The notes beneath the pieces are model-generated. The model was not told the DNA's origin. It saw only the letters and a program-made list of their open reading frames with translations, and did no database searches. A stretch of 8,619 nt of DNA from Gammaproteobacteria bacterium. GTDB lineage: Bacteria; Pseudomonadota; Gammaproteobacteria; UBA9214. The position numbers and the translations under genes are program-made. The stretch covers positions 1 through 8,619 of the forward strand of contig JAUVNM010000054.1 in NCBI GenBank assembly GCA_030599705.1. Direction: 5' to 3'. How positions within the stretch are numbered: position 1 is the first letter of the stretch; every line of letters starts with the position of its first letter. Shown here piece by piece: positions 1 through 5,837 of this stretch.

Positions 1-558
1 ATCCGGGTTGACCGGCGTAGCCGGTGTATCGGATACGATCAGCAGGTCGATGCTGGAGCCGGGGCCCGGCGTTGGCGACAGATCACCCACACTGGTACCA
101 GCGACATACAGCGTATCGCCGGCATTGAACGTACCACTGCTATCGACATCGACGTAGATGCGGACATTGCCCATGTCGAACTCGTCATCGGCCGGGGTTG
201 CCCCGGCGATTGTGGTCAACAGGTAGCCGTGGGTATCGTTACCCGTGTTGGTCAGCGTGAACGCCAGGGACTGGTCTGTGGAGTTCGGAAGGACAGTGGC
301 ATCACCGTTCTTGACAACGGTCAAATCCACCTTCCGGTCAACCACAAAGTCAGTCGGCTGTGTGCCGGCGGTACCCGGATCGCCATCGGAATCGATGGGT
401 GGCTGGGCACTCCCGCCAACATCGTAGGTCAGTGTCGCCTGGTTGCTGATAGACGTCCCTGGCACAGCGCCGGCGGCATATACGGATGCCGACACCCCCC
501 AGAGGAACAGACTGCCGAGCAGCAGGCCCAACGGTTTGGTCAAGTTAACTATCTTCAT
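1..558 (-). CDS. Secreted DUF11-type surface protein, C-terminus beyond the window edge
   Basis: Reading leftwards from ATG at 558, the frame stays open to base 1 (186 codons, no stop), so the gene is cut by the window and only its N-terminal part is visible. AGGAG lies at 571-567, 8 nt before the ATG, which fixes the start. Residues 1-28 form a Sec signal peptide with a hydrophobic stretch (GLLLGSLFLWG) and a VYA|A cleavage site. The mature part opens with GTSISNQATLTYDVGG, typical of the first strand of DUF11/TIGR01451-type extracellular proteins. It then has an NTGN strand (about 103-107) and an acidic loop, DVDSSGTFNAGD (about 137-148), that resembles a calcium-binding turn. It aligns by eye over its whole length with the N-terminal half of the 340-aa protein encoded at 1340-2362, so the two are paralogues. 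It lies 258 nt downstream of the other three surface-protein genes, with its own strong ribosome binding site. Molecular function unknown; a structural or adhesive extracellular role is inference. Confidence 0.85.
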   Translation of the reverse strand, partial: MKIVNLTKPLGLLLGSLFLWGVSASVYAAGAVPGTSISNQATLTYDVGGSAQPPIDSDGDPGTAGTQPTDFVVDRKVDLTVVKNGDATVLPNSTDQSLAFTLTNTGNDTHGYLLTTIAGATPADDEFDMGNVRIYVDVDSSGTFNAGDTLYVAGTSVGDLSPTPGPGSSIDLLIVSDTPATPVNPD

Positions 559-566
559 TTCATATT

Positions 567-571
567 CTCCT
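567..571 (-). promoter_or_regulatory. Ribosome binding site of the left-edge surface protein
   Basis: AGGAG on the minus strand, 8 nt before the ATG at 558. It decides the start of a gene whose stop codon lies outside the window. Confidence 0.8.
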
Positions 572-660
572 GTCTGGAGTGGTTACTAAAAAAAAACACA
601 ACACAAATTCTTGTTTCTGCGGGCCGTCCCTCAGCCGGTACGGCGGGGTCCGGACCACAG

Positions 661-699
661 GCGGGCCGGTGCCCGGCGGACCGCAGCCGGGTGGCCCGC
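661..699 (-). repeat. GC-rich imperfect hairpin
   Basis: Outer arms GCGGGCC (661-667) and GGCCCGC (693-699) pair perfectly. Inner arms GCCCGGC (671-677) and GCCGGGT (686-692) pair at six positions, leaving a short asymmetric internal loop and an apical loop of about 8 nt. It lies downstream of the 168-aa gene and could attenuate or protect the transcript. No U tract follows directly, so it is not called as an intrinsic terminator. Confidence 0.5.
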
Positions 700-817
700 A
701 CGCAGGATGTGCCGGGTCACCCCGGGCATGGTAGGTATGTGCAACCGGCAGCAGCACTGACCGGTCATGTGTGGTTTTGACTGAATGATTCATATGCCTG
801 GATCTCCCGGATGCGTG

Positions 818-1324
818 TTACTGGACGACCACACGGTATTCGACGGATGACTTCCCGCCGGGTGGCAAGGCCTTTTTGTAACGCCAGTGGATGGCCGTGT
901 AGTCAGCGGGCGTGGCCGCTCGTGTCGTGCCGTCGGCTGCGGTAATCACCAGGTTCTGCGGCGCGTCGAAATGCTTGCCGCCATCGACGGAGTAGCTGAT
1001 GTCGGTATCGGCGCCGGCCGCACTGCCAGCCTGGTACCGGGTATATCCCGGCACCGGGTTCTGGATGACGATATTCTCGGCCGCCTCCGCACCCGTATTT
1101 TCGAACTCGATGACATAGATAACTTCATCGCCCGGTACAACCTGCTTTGCGGCAACACGCTTGACCTGCCGGTTACCCGCTGCGTCGGTTTCGACCACTT
1201 CCTGCCTGGCCATTGAAGTAAGCCTAATTGTGTCTTCCGCATAGGCTGCATTTCCGGAAATACCGGTCAGCAGCAGGAGTGCGCACAGTGTTGCTGTGTA
1301 CTTTCTGTAGTTGATGATGTTCAT
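818..1324 (-). CDS. Small secreted single-domain DUF11 protein (168 aa)
   Basis: Start ATG at 1324, preceded by GGAGG (1337-1333) with 8-nt spacing; stop TAA at 820-818. Residues 1-29 are a Sec signal peptide (TATLCALLLLTGISG core, AYA|E cleavage). The mature part of about 139 residues is essentially one DUF11/TIGR01451 beta-sandwich: the VVPGDEVIYVIEFENTGAE strand pair (about 62-80), the IVIQNPVPGYTRY strand (about 85-97), and a final strand, SSVEYRVVVQ, at the very C-terminus. There is no transmembrane anchor or sorting tail, so the protein is probably periplasmic or extracellular, or held by partners. Its start lies 15 nt after the stop of the 340-aa gene, so the ribosome binding site sits at the upstream gene's end and the two are surely cotranscribed. 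Single-domain proteins of this family often accompany larger DUF11 surface proteins; a role as a partner or cap is inference. Confidence 0.85.
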   Translation of the reverse strand: MNIINYRKYTATLCALLLLTGISGNAAYAEDTIRLTSMARQEVVETDAAGNRQVKRVAAKQVVPGDEVIYVIEFENTGAEAAENIVIQNPVPGYTRYQAGSAAGADTDISYSVDGGKHFDAPQNLVITAADGTTRAATPADYTAIHWRYKKALPPGGKSSVEYRVVVQ

Positions 1325-1339
1325 TTCACTTTCCTCCAG

Positions 1340-2362
1340 TCAGTTAATGGTTACTTCAAGCGTAATGACCCGGGTATCGGGTCCAGGTACTGATCCAAGA
1401 TCAACGGTGACGATGCCGCTGCCGAAACTGCCGGCATCGGCATCGATGCTGTCAGTCTGCGGTACGGCATCGAGTGAGATACTCGACGGAACATAGGTCG
1501 TATTGGCCGGTATGCCATCAGTGATCACCAGGTTGTCGGCAACGCCCGCACCGGTAACATTCACCTGCAGGACATAACGGATGGTTGCACCCGGCACCGG
1601 GCTGCACGGTGGCGAATTGCAGGAGTTGCCATCACTGATGACTTGTGCGGATTTCGTTATCTCGACATCCAGCGCTGCATTCACTATCTGGTAGCTGCCG
1701 ATGACATCCGCATCCGCGTTGCTGCTGCCGACGACCGCATCGATAGCGCCGTCACCGGCGCCCGGCAACACGCTACCCGGCGCGGCACCGGCTGCACCGG
1801 CGGTAGTGGACTGCACCTGTAACCGGCTATCACCGGTGTCGCCGACACTGCGGCCCGCGGGTATATCATTCAGTGCAAAGATGGTTATCGAATCACTGCC
1901 ATTTGCATCCAGTACCGGGTCATTGCCGCCGGGTACATACAGCGGGTCAACGGCCGGCCCGTCATACATGCTGTTGCCGTTGCCGTCGATATGGATACGC
2001 GGATTTACGGGGTCAAAATCGTCAGCGGTCACCGGGCTGTTATCGATACCCAGCGAGAATGTCTCGATGCCATTACCGGTATTGCGCACCAGGAACGTCA
2101 GCACCCGGTCAATATCGGGTGATGGGGTCTGCACATTGGCCGCGTCCTGCCACACCGCAACCACATCGATCAGCTCCTGCACCGTGACCGTGTCGGGATT
2201 CGCAACGACCTGCTGCGGCGTGCCGGCAATGTCGAAATCGAGGGTCACGCTGTTGACAATAGTGGCGCCTGCCGCCGTACCGGCAGCCTGTACGCCCTGT
2301 GCCACAGACACCACAAGGGCAATGAGTGCGCAGGTAACCCGTAGAGTGAGGGTGCGCTTCAT
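1340..2362 (-). CDS. Secreted DUF11-domain surface protein (340 aa)
   Basis: Start ATG at 2362 overlaps the stop of the upstream 734-aa gene in ATGA (2362-2359), indicating translational coupling; no strong Shine-Dalgarno is seen. Stop TGA at 1342-1340. Residues 1-26 are a Sec signal peptide (ALIALVVSVAQG core, VQA|A cleavage). Residues about 27-185 contain the GATIVNSVTLDFDIAG opening strand, an FLVRNTGNGIETFSLGI strand pair and an acidic loop (DGNGN at 126-130, then D134), a plausible calcium site. Residues about 232-340 are a DUF11/TIGR01451 domain: VEITKSAQV, PVPGATIRYVLQV and LVITDGIPANTTYV are the diagnostic strands, ending in RVITLEVTIN. C248 and C253 form a close cysteine pair that could make a disulfide. 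The N-terminal half is paralogous to the left-edge protein. No enzymatic motif is visible; a structural or adhesive role outside the cytoplasm is inference. Confidence 0.9.
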   Translation of the reverse strand: MKRTLTLRVTCALIALVVSVAQGVQAAGTAAGATIVNSVTLDFDIAGTPQQVVANPDTVTVQELIDVVAVWQDAANVQTPSPDIDRVLTFLVRNTGNGIETFSLGIDNSPVTADDFDPVNPRIHIDGNGNSMYDGPAVDPLYVPGGNDPVLDANGSDSITIFALNDIPAGRSVGDTGDSRLQVQSTTAGAAGAAPGSVLPGAGDGAIDAVVGSSNADADVIGSYQIVNAALDVEITKSAQVISDGNSCNSPPCSPVPGATIRYVLQVNVTGAGVADNLVITDGIPANTTYVPSSISLDAVPQTDSIDADAGSFGSGIVTVDLGSVPGPDTRVITLEVTIN

Positions 2363-4563
2363 TGCACGCGCACCCGCAGTTCCAGGTTAAAGCCGGGGTT
2401 GCCGCCACCACTCGGTGCGAGGAACGCTCCGGTCGGTGCGATACGCACGCTGGTAACGGCCGCGTCATAGCCGTCGGCATCCGCCGAGGGCGGATAGCCA
2501 TAGGTGTATGCCGGTCCGGGGTCACTGGAATAGCTCACATCCGTGGCGTAGCTGAACGCCAGGCCACTGGGCGCATTGGCGCCCGGGCCATCGATAAAGC
2601 GCACCGGGTCCAGTCCCTGGGCACAGGGATCGGCAACACAAAATTCCGTGTTGGCCGGCACGTTGTCGGTGATAACGACCGAATTGTTGTCCGCCGCGCC
2701 AGTGCCCTGGTTGCTGGCATTGATGGTGTAGCGGATGCGCGCGCCGGGTATGGCCTTCGGATTGACGGTCAGATTGAACGGGTCATATTCCGTCTGCATC
2801 AGTTTCATCAGCAGAATATCCGGGCCTGCCAGCGTGAAGACCTGCGCGTCGACGTTATGGAAATTGGCCGCGTTGACCGGGGTATTCGGCTGGCCGGGGA
2901 TATGCACCAGGCCATTCGGCGCACCCACGGTGCTGGTGGAGCCGTCGGCGGCGAATACCTGCACCTGCCAGTTGCTGCCGGTCGGGTCCGTGCCGCTGAA
3001 CGTGTACGTGGGATCGGCCGGGACACTGCCGTCGTTGGTCCAGCTGCCGTCACCGGCCACGGCATCCCCGTGGGTGCCGTCGTTGTACAGGCGCACACCG
3101 CTGGCCACGGTGGCGCCGAGTTCGTTGATCACATCCGCAGTGACCGGATTGCCGGCGCCGGCCGGATCGGCATCGACGACGGCAGCCAGTAACAGCGTGT
3201 CGCCGAAGTTGTAGCTGCTGACCGTGGTCACCGCCGTGTCGTTCGGCGCAGTGATATTGACGCCGAATCCCTCGGGTGTGCCCAGGCTGGCGTTGACGAC
3301 ACTCCACTCGACGTCATCCACGTGCATCCAGGAGCGTTCCGACGTGGTGTGATTGCTGGCGAACCGGAGCGTGACGGATTGGCCTGCAAAGGCGGCAAGA
3401 CTGACGGTGCGCGTGAACCAGGGTTCGGCACCCTTGGCAATCGTCATCCCGGCGTAGTGATTGCCGTTCAGGTCGGTATCCCAGCCGTTGTAGTGGTTGT
3501 AGCCGGAACGGCTGGTGTTGACCTGCTCTGTCCCCTTGTTCGGTGCAAACGGGTAGGTCACGTAATTTGGCGAGGCAGCGGACGGTCCGACCAGCTCCTG
3601 TGTTGCAGCGCCGGTCAGCGTGATGCGATAGATGTCCCAGCGTGCATTCTGGTTGTCGTCGGACGAGTCCCAGCCTTCCAGCCGGTAGCGAAAGGTCAGG
3701 TTGCCCGGGTTGGTGGCCGGTACCGTGAACGTCCGGTTCAGCTGCGTGGCCGGGTTGTTCGGATCCGTGAAAGTGACCGGGTCATCGTTGGTGCGCGCAC
3801 CGAGCAGGTAGGAGAAGCTGCCGCTAAACGGCGTACCGTCGGTCAGCTGCGGCAGTGGTGGTGGCGGGTTGAACGTGGCCGAGGTAACCAGCGGTGTTTC
3901 GCCCGGGCGCACCTGGGCGTCGAAGGCCGCATTCACTTTCGCACCGGACCAGCCGGTCGGGTCTTCCTGACCGGTTGCGCCGCGCTCGAAGTTGGCGTTG
4001 ATCGGTGTTTGCGGGTTGGCCGGCTTGACGCCGTTTTCCGTAATGTCGAAATACAGGTAATACGTGGCGGGAGCGGCATCCTCGAGCAGAAAACGAATCT
4101 CGCCGCGCGCATTGCCACCCGCGTCGGTGGCACCGCCATACACGCTGTCGGTGAATTCCTGGAAGGTGCTGAGGCTGCCGTTGGCGCGGACCACGCGCGG
4201 TGAGTTGCCGTCGAAGGTGCCGCTGATACCGAGTTGTGCGAGCAAGGCAGCGAAATCAACATCGATAACCGCCGTGCTGTTCACACTGCCGGCCGGCAGT
4301 GTTACGGGCACGCGATAGTGCCAGTCAGGCAGGCTGCCCACCGGGTTCTGATCGAACCACACGGGTGCAACCCGCAAGTCCGACAGCGCCTGCCGGCTGT
4401 CGACCAGGGCGATGCCGGCCAGCAGCAGGCTTGCCAGTGCAAACTGCGGCAGCCAGGCACCGCGCCGCGCCGCGGTACGCATCAGGCGCAGGGTGCTTGC
4501 CAACGCATTGCGTCCGACAGACAACCCCGGTTTTTCAAATCCTGTTTTCAACGTGAACCCCAT
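2359..4563 (-). CDS. Large secreted multidomain surface protein with C-terminal DUF11 domain (734 aa)
   Basis: Start chosen at ATG 4563; an in-frame TTG at 4584 would add 7 residues but has no ribosome binding site. ATG 4563 also has only a weak upstream AGG. The N-terminus is a long basic leader followed by a hydrophobic core (about 38-54, LPQFALASLLLAGIALV), like an extended signal peptide. Residues about 80-175 (WHYRVPVTLP to TYYLYFDI) resemble DUF2341, a domain of secreted proteins. Residues about 190-425 look like a lectin or carbohydrate-binding jelly-roll (FRYRLEGWDSSDD, then HVDDVEWSVV). Residues about 430-560 resemble an Ig-like insertion with the acidic motif RLYNDGTHGD and AGDGSW. 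Residues about 582-734 are a DUF11 domain (IPGARIRYTINASNQGTG, VVITDNVPANTEF), ending in LELRVRVQ. C642 and C647 form a close pair. First gene of a three-gene unit. Domain names were judged by eye; substrate or partner unknown. Confidence 0.85.
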   Translation of the reverse strand: MGFTLKTGFEKPGLSVGRNALASTLRLMRTAARRGAWLPQFALASLLLAGIALVDSRQALSDLRVAPVWFDQNPVGSLPDWHYRVPVTLPAGSVNSTAVIDVDFAALLAQLGISGTFDGNSPRVVRANGSLSTFQEFTDSVYGGATDAGGNARGEIRFLLEDAAPATYYLYFDITENGVKPANPQTPINANFERGATGQEDPTGWSGAKVNAAFDAQVRPGETPLVTSATFNPPPPLPQLTDGTPFSGSFSYLLGARTNDDPVTFTDPNNPATQLNRTFTVPATNPGNLTFRYRLEGWDSSDDNQNARWDIYRITLTGAATQELVGPSAASPNYVTYPFAPNKGTEQVNTSRSGYNHYNGWDTDLNGNHYAGMTIAKGAEPWFTRTVSLAAFAGQSVTLRFASNHTTSERSWMHVDDVEWSVVNASLGTPEGFGVNITAPNDTAVTTVSSYNFGDTLLLAAVVDADPAGAGNPVTADVINELGATVASGVRLYNDGTHGDAVAGDGSWTNDGSVPADPTYTFSGTDPTGSNWQVQVFAADGSTSTVGAPNGLVHIPGQPNTPVNAANFHNVDAQVFTLAGPDILLMKLMQTEYDPFNLTVNPKAIPGARIRYTINASNQGTGAADNNSVVITDNVPANTEFCVADPCAQGLDPVRFIDGPGANAPSGLAFSYATDVSYSSDPGPAYTYGYPPSADADGYDAAVTSVRIAPTGAFLAPSGGGNPGFNLELRVRVQ

Positions 4564-4599
4564 ACCTATTGATGGATTGCACAAAAAATCGGCAAATCA

Positions 4600-4677
4600 C
4601 CGGAAAACTTAAGAAAAACAGGAGATTGACTTGGCGCGGCAGGACAACAATTTGGCGTCTCAGGAATGGTTTTCCGG
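4600..4677. repeat. Perfect 9-bp inverted repeat, 60-nt spacing
   Basis: CCGGAAAAC at 4600-4608 and GTTTTCCGG at 4669-4677 are exact reverse complements. They lie upstream of the 734-aa surface-protein gene and could be paired sites for a regulator or the base of a larger fold. Confidence 0.5.
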
Positions 4678-4703
4678 CAGGTGACCGGGGCGCTTTACCT
4701 GCC
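4676..4703. repeat. Perfect 7-bp inverted repeat, 14-nt loop
   Basis: GGCAGGT (4676-4682) pairs with ACCTGCC (4697-4703). It abuts the 9-bp repeat on its left and the next hairpin on its right. No T run follows on either strand, so it is not called a terminator. Confidence 0.5.
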
Positions 4704-4704
4704 C

Positions 4705-4729
4705 CCTTGTTCCCCTATGAAAAACAAGG
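4705..4729. repeat. Perfect 7-bp inverted repeat, 11-nt loop
   Basis: CCTTGTT (4705-4711) pairs with AACAAGG (4723-4729). It begins one base after the preceding inverted repeat, so the two form a tandem pair. Role unknown; operator or RNA stem are both possible. Confidence 0.5.
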
Positions 4730-4952
4730 ATTTACACATTAGACCGGGTCTATGCGCGCCGGTATTCAGTCACCGGAGCTGGCGACGCCGGTGGTTCCCC
4801 GCATGCTGGTGGCAGCAACACCGACGGTGGTGGCAGGTGCCGGAGAAGACCGGTTGACGCCGCAGCCCCGTATCCCGGCTGAAGTCCCGCCACGCCCGGC
4901 CGATGGAATAACCGGTGGACTTGTACGTACCGGCACTACCCTCCTGCCGGCC

Positions 4953-4982
4953 CCGTGCTGTCCAGGCGATCACACAGCACGG
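4953..4982 (+). promoter_or_regulatory. Hairpin overlapping the ribosome binding site of the pilin-like gene
   Basis: CCGTGCTGT (4953-4961) and ACAGCACGG (4974-4982) are perfect 9-bp complements around a 12-nt loop. The right arm takes the first two bases of the GGAGA ribosome binding site (4981-4985). When folded it would hinder ribosome access, so translational control is plausible. A DNA-binding operator is the alternative. Confidence 0.5.
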
Positions 4983-4985
4983 AGA
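4981..4985 (+). promoter_or_regulatory. Ribosome binding site of the pilin-like gene
   Basis: GGAGA lies 6 nt before ATG 4992. This selects 4992 rather than the open-frame start at 4752 and puts the pilin cleavage site 8 residues into the protein, as is usual for type IV prepilins. Confidence 0.75.
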
Positions 4986-4991
4986 CAAACC

Positions 4992-5420
4992 ATGCAAAAC
5001 GAACAGGCACAGGGCTCCAGGCTGATCGGGGTGATCATTGCCGTGTGCGTAATTGGCGTGGTGGCCAGCATGGCGTTGCCGTCTTTTCAGGGCCAGGTGG
5101 TGAAATCCCGCCGTGCCGATGCCAAGACGACCCTGCTGATGGTCATGCAGCGGCAGGAAGCATTCTTCACCGAGAACAATACCTACAGCCAGGACCTGCG
5201 CGACCTCGGTTACTCCAGCAAGACCTGGAATGACTCCAGTGACGGCCTCTACCAGGTACGGGTTATGGCCGACAGCGGCGACTGCGCGCTGCCCGCATGC
5301 ATGCGGTTAGCTGCCAGGCCGCTGGCCAACCAGTCACAAGCCGGTGATTATGAATACCGCCTGTGGAGTACCGGCCGGAAGCAGACCAGGGACGGTACCT
5401 GGTCGAACGGCTGGAAGTAA
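4992..5420 (+). CDS. Type IV pilin-like protein (PilE/ComP family) with degenerate processing site (142 aa)
   Basis: The short leader MQNEQAQG is followed by a hydrophobic helix (about 11-31) and a globular domain, the layout of a type IV prepilin of normal size. Proline 30 falls at mature position 22, exactly where pilins have their conserved proline, so G8 is the expected cleavage glycine. The residues after it are S R L I G instead of the usual F T L I E: mature position 1 is Ser and the nearly invariant Glu5 is Gly. The segment KSRRADAKTTLLMVMQRQEA plus FFTENNTY (about 38-65) is typical of PilE/ComP-like (ComP_DUS family) minor pilins. C98 and C103 would give a short disulfide loop. Stop TAA at 5418-5420. 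Known role of the family: pilus subunits or minor pilins for twitching, adhesion or DNA uptake. The missing Glu5 may impair assembly or mark a specialised or decaying pilin. No other pilus genes are in the window. Confidence 0.85.
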   Translation: MQNEQAQGSRLIGVIIAVCVIGVVASMALPSFQGQVVKSRRADAKTTLLMVMQRQEAFFTENNTYSQDLRDLGYSSKTWNDSSDGLYQVRVMADSGDCALPACMRLAARPLANQSQAGDYEYRLWSTGRKQTRDGTWSNGWK

Positions 5421-5429
5421 CCGGCGCTA

Positions 5430-5639
5430 TCAGCAACCGTCATCCTCGATAACAACCTCGCCGGTATCCTTGTTGCGTTGCACCTCTCCCGCGTCATCCG
5501 TTATCACGGTGCGGACAAACATCATGGACTCGATCCGGTCAAACCAGGTATCCATTGCTTTTGCGATCTGCTTTTCAAGGATGCCGATGACCTTGGACAT
5601 TTTATCGATGGCCTGCGCAAGGCGGGACTGTCGTAGCAA
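5430..5639 (-). CDS. Small hypothetical protein (about 69-73 aa)
   Basis: Minus-strand ORF ending in TGA at 5432-5430, 9 nt from the convergent pilin-like gene. The TTG at 5639 is the first standard start. An AGGAGG sits about 17 nt upstream (near 5662-5657), too far for TTG but 8 nt from an in-frame ATC, so a non-AUG start giving about 73 aa is possible. ATG at 5600 would give a 56-aa version. The protein has an amphipathic helical N-terminal half (AIDKMSKVIGILEKQIAKAM, then a WFDRI segment) and a polar tail rich in Asp/Glu ending DDGC. Codon use is ordinary for a real gene and charged residues are spaced as in a soluble helix. No family is recognised, and no signal peptide or membrane segment is seen. 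It could be a chance ORF. Confidence 0.5.
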   Translation of the reverse strand: MLRQSRLAQAIDKMSKVIGILEKQIAKAMDTWFDRIESMMFVRTVITDDAGEVQRNKDTGEVVIEDDGC

Positions 5640-5714
5640 GCCTGGGATTTCCGGTTCCTCCTGCCCCTATTGTTTATTATGGCTCTTCCCCTGGTTGAGT
5701 GGATAGATTACCGT

Positions 5715-5804
5715 TGTAGGGTCGAATTTATTCGGCCGATCATGACTGCATCTGGATGACGGATCGCGATGAAATGCCGATGGTCGAATGAATTCGACCC
5801 TACA
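5715..5804. mobile_element. 90-bp MITE/REP-like element with 23-bp terminal inverted repeats
   Basis: The left arm 5715-5737 (begins TGTAGGGTCGAATT) and right arm 5782-5804 (ends AATTCGACCCTACA) are reverse complements over 23 bases with two mismatches. In plus-strand RNA both mismatches become G-U pairs (5729 with 5790, 5735 with 5784), so the whole stem can pair around a 44-nt core with minor internal complementarity. No transposase is encoded and no obvious target-site duplication flanks it. It has the form of a small nonautonomous or intergenic palindromic element. It ends 33 nt before soxX and may affect transcript stability or expression. Confidence 0.7.
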
Positions 5805-5822
5805 GAAGGAATGTGTCTTGTC

Positions 5823-5828
5823 TAAAAT
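5823..5828 (+). promoter_or_regulatory. Possible -10 box for the soxXA operon
   Basis: TAAAAT lies 9 nt before the soxX ATG. No matching -35 box is seen at normal spacing. If used, transcription would start within a few bases of the ATG, giving a nearly leaderless message. This fits the lack of a Shine-Dalgarno there but remains weak. Confidence 0.25.
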
Positions 5829-5837
5829 GGTTGATTT

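Larger units (their letters stand above)
559..817 (-). other. Intergenic gap between two surface-protein genes, with a GC-rich hairpin and a T9 tract
   Basis: No convincing gene lies in this gap of about 260 nt. On the minus strand it holds, in order of transcription, a GC-rich imperfect hairpin (699-661), further GC-rich self-complementary sequence, a short ACAA/TTGT inverted repeat (near 600-612), and a run of nine T (596-588). The ribosome binding site of the next gene follows. The strong hairpin and the T run are about 65 nt apart, so they do not form a standard intrinsic terminator. The gap may still separate the last gene from the upstream three-gene unit transcriptionally. Confidence 0.5.
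4564..4991. other. Structured divergent intergenic region between surface-protein operon and pilin-like gene
   Basis: About 430 nt without a convincing gene. It must hold promoters for both directions, but no clean -35/-10 pair was found on either strand. It is rich in perfect inverted repeats: 4600-4608 with 4669-4677, 4676-4682 with 4697-4703, 4705-4711 with 4723-4729, 4741-4751, and 4953-4961 with 4974-4982. The plus-strand frame of the pilin stays open back to about 4752, but that extension lacks a ribosome binding site and has a proline/alanine/threonine-rich composition unlike a pilin leader, so it is treated as untranslated leader. Confidence 0.5.

Noticed and set aside
229..780. Plus-strand open frame of 183 codons
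   Set aside because: It lies mostly antisense to the left-edge surface-protein gene, has no ribosome binding site, and its second half is Gly/Pro/Ala/Arg-rich sequence from the GC-rich spacer.
560..793. Minus-strand open frame of 77 codons in the intergenic gap
   Set aside because: GGGAGA precedes its ATG at rather long spacing, but the product is low-complexity Pro/Gly-rich with no domain and arises from the GC-rich hairpin sequence.
3322..4203. Plus-strand open frame of 293 codons opposite the 734-aa gene
   Set aside because: Antisense shadow in high-GC coding DNA. The minus-strand product has a signal peptide, recognisable domains and coupling to the next gene; this one has none.
4752..4991. 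N-terminal extension of the pilin-like protein by 80 residues
   Set aside because: No ribosome binding site at 4752. Prepilin leaders are short, and the GGAGA before 4992 gives the correct 8-residue leader.
4740..4991. Cyclic-di-GMP or other known riboswitch in the pilin leader
   Set aside because: Considered because such switches control pilin genes, but the conserved GEMM core bases could not be found by eye.
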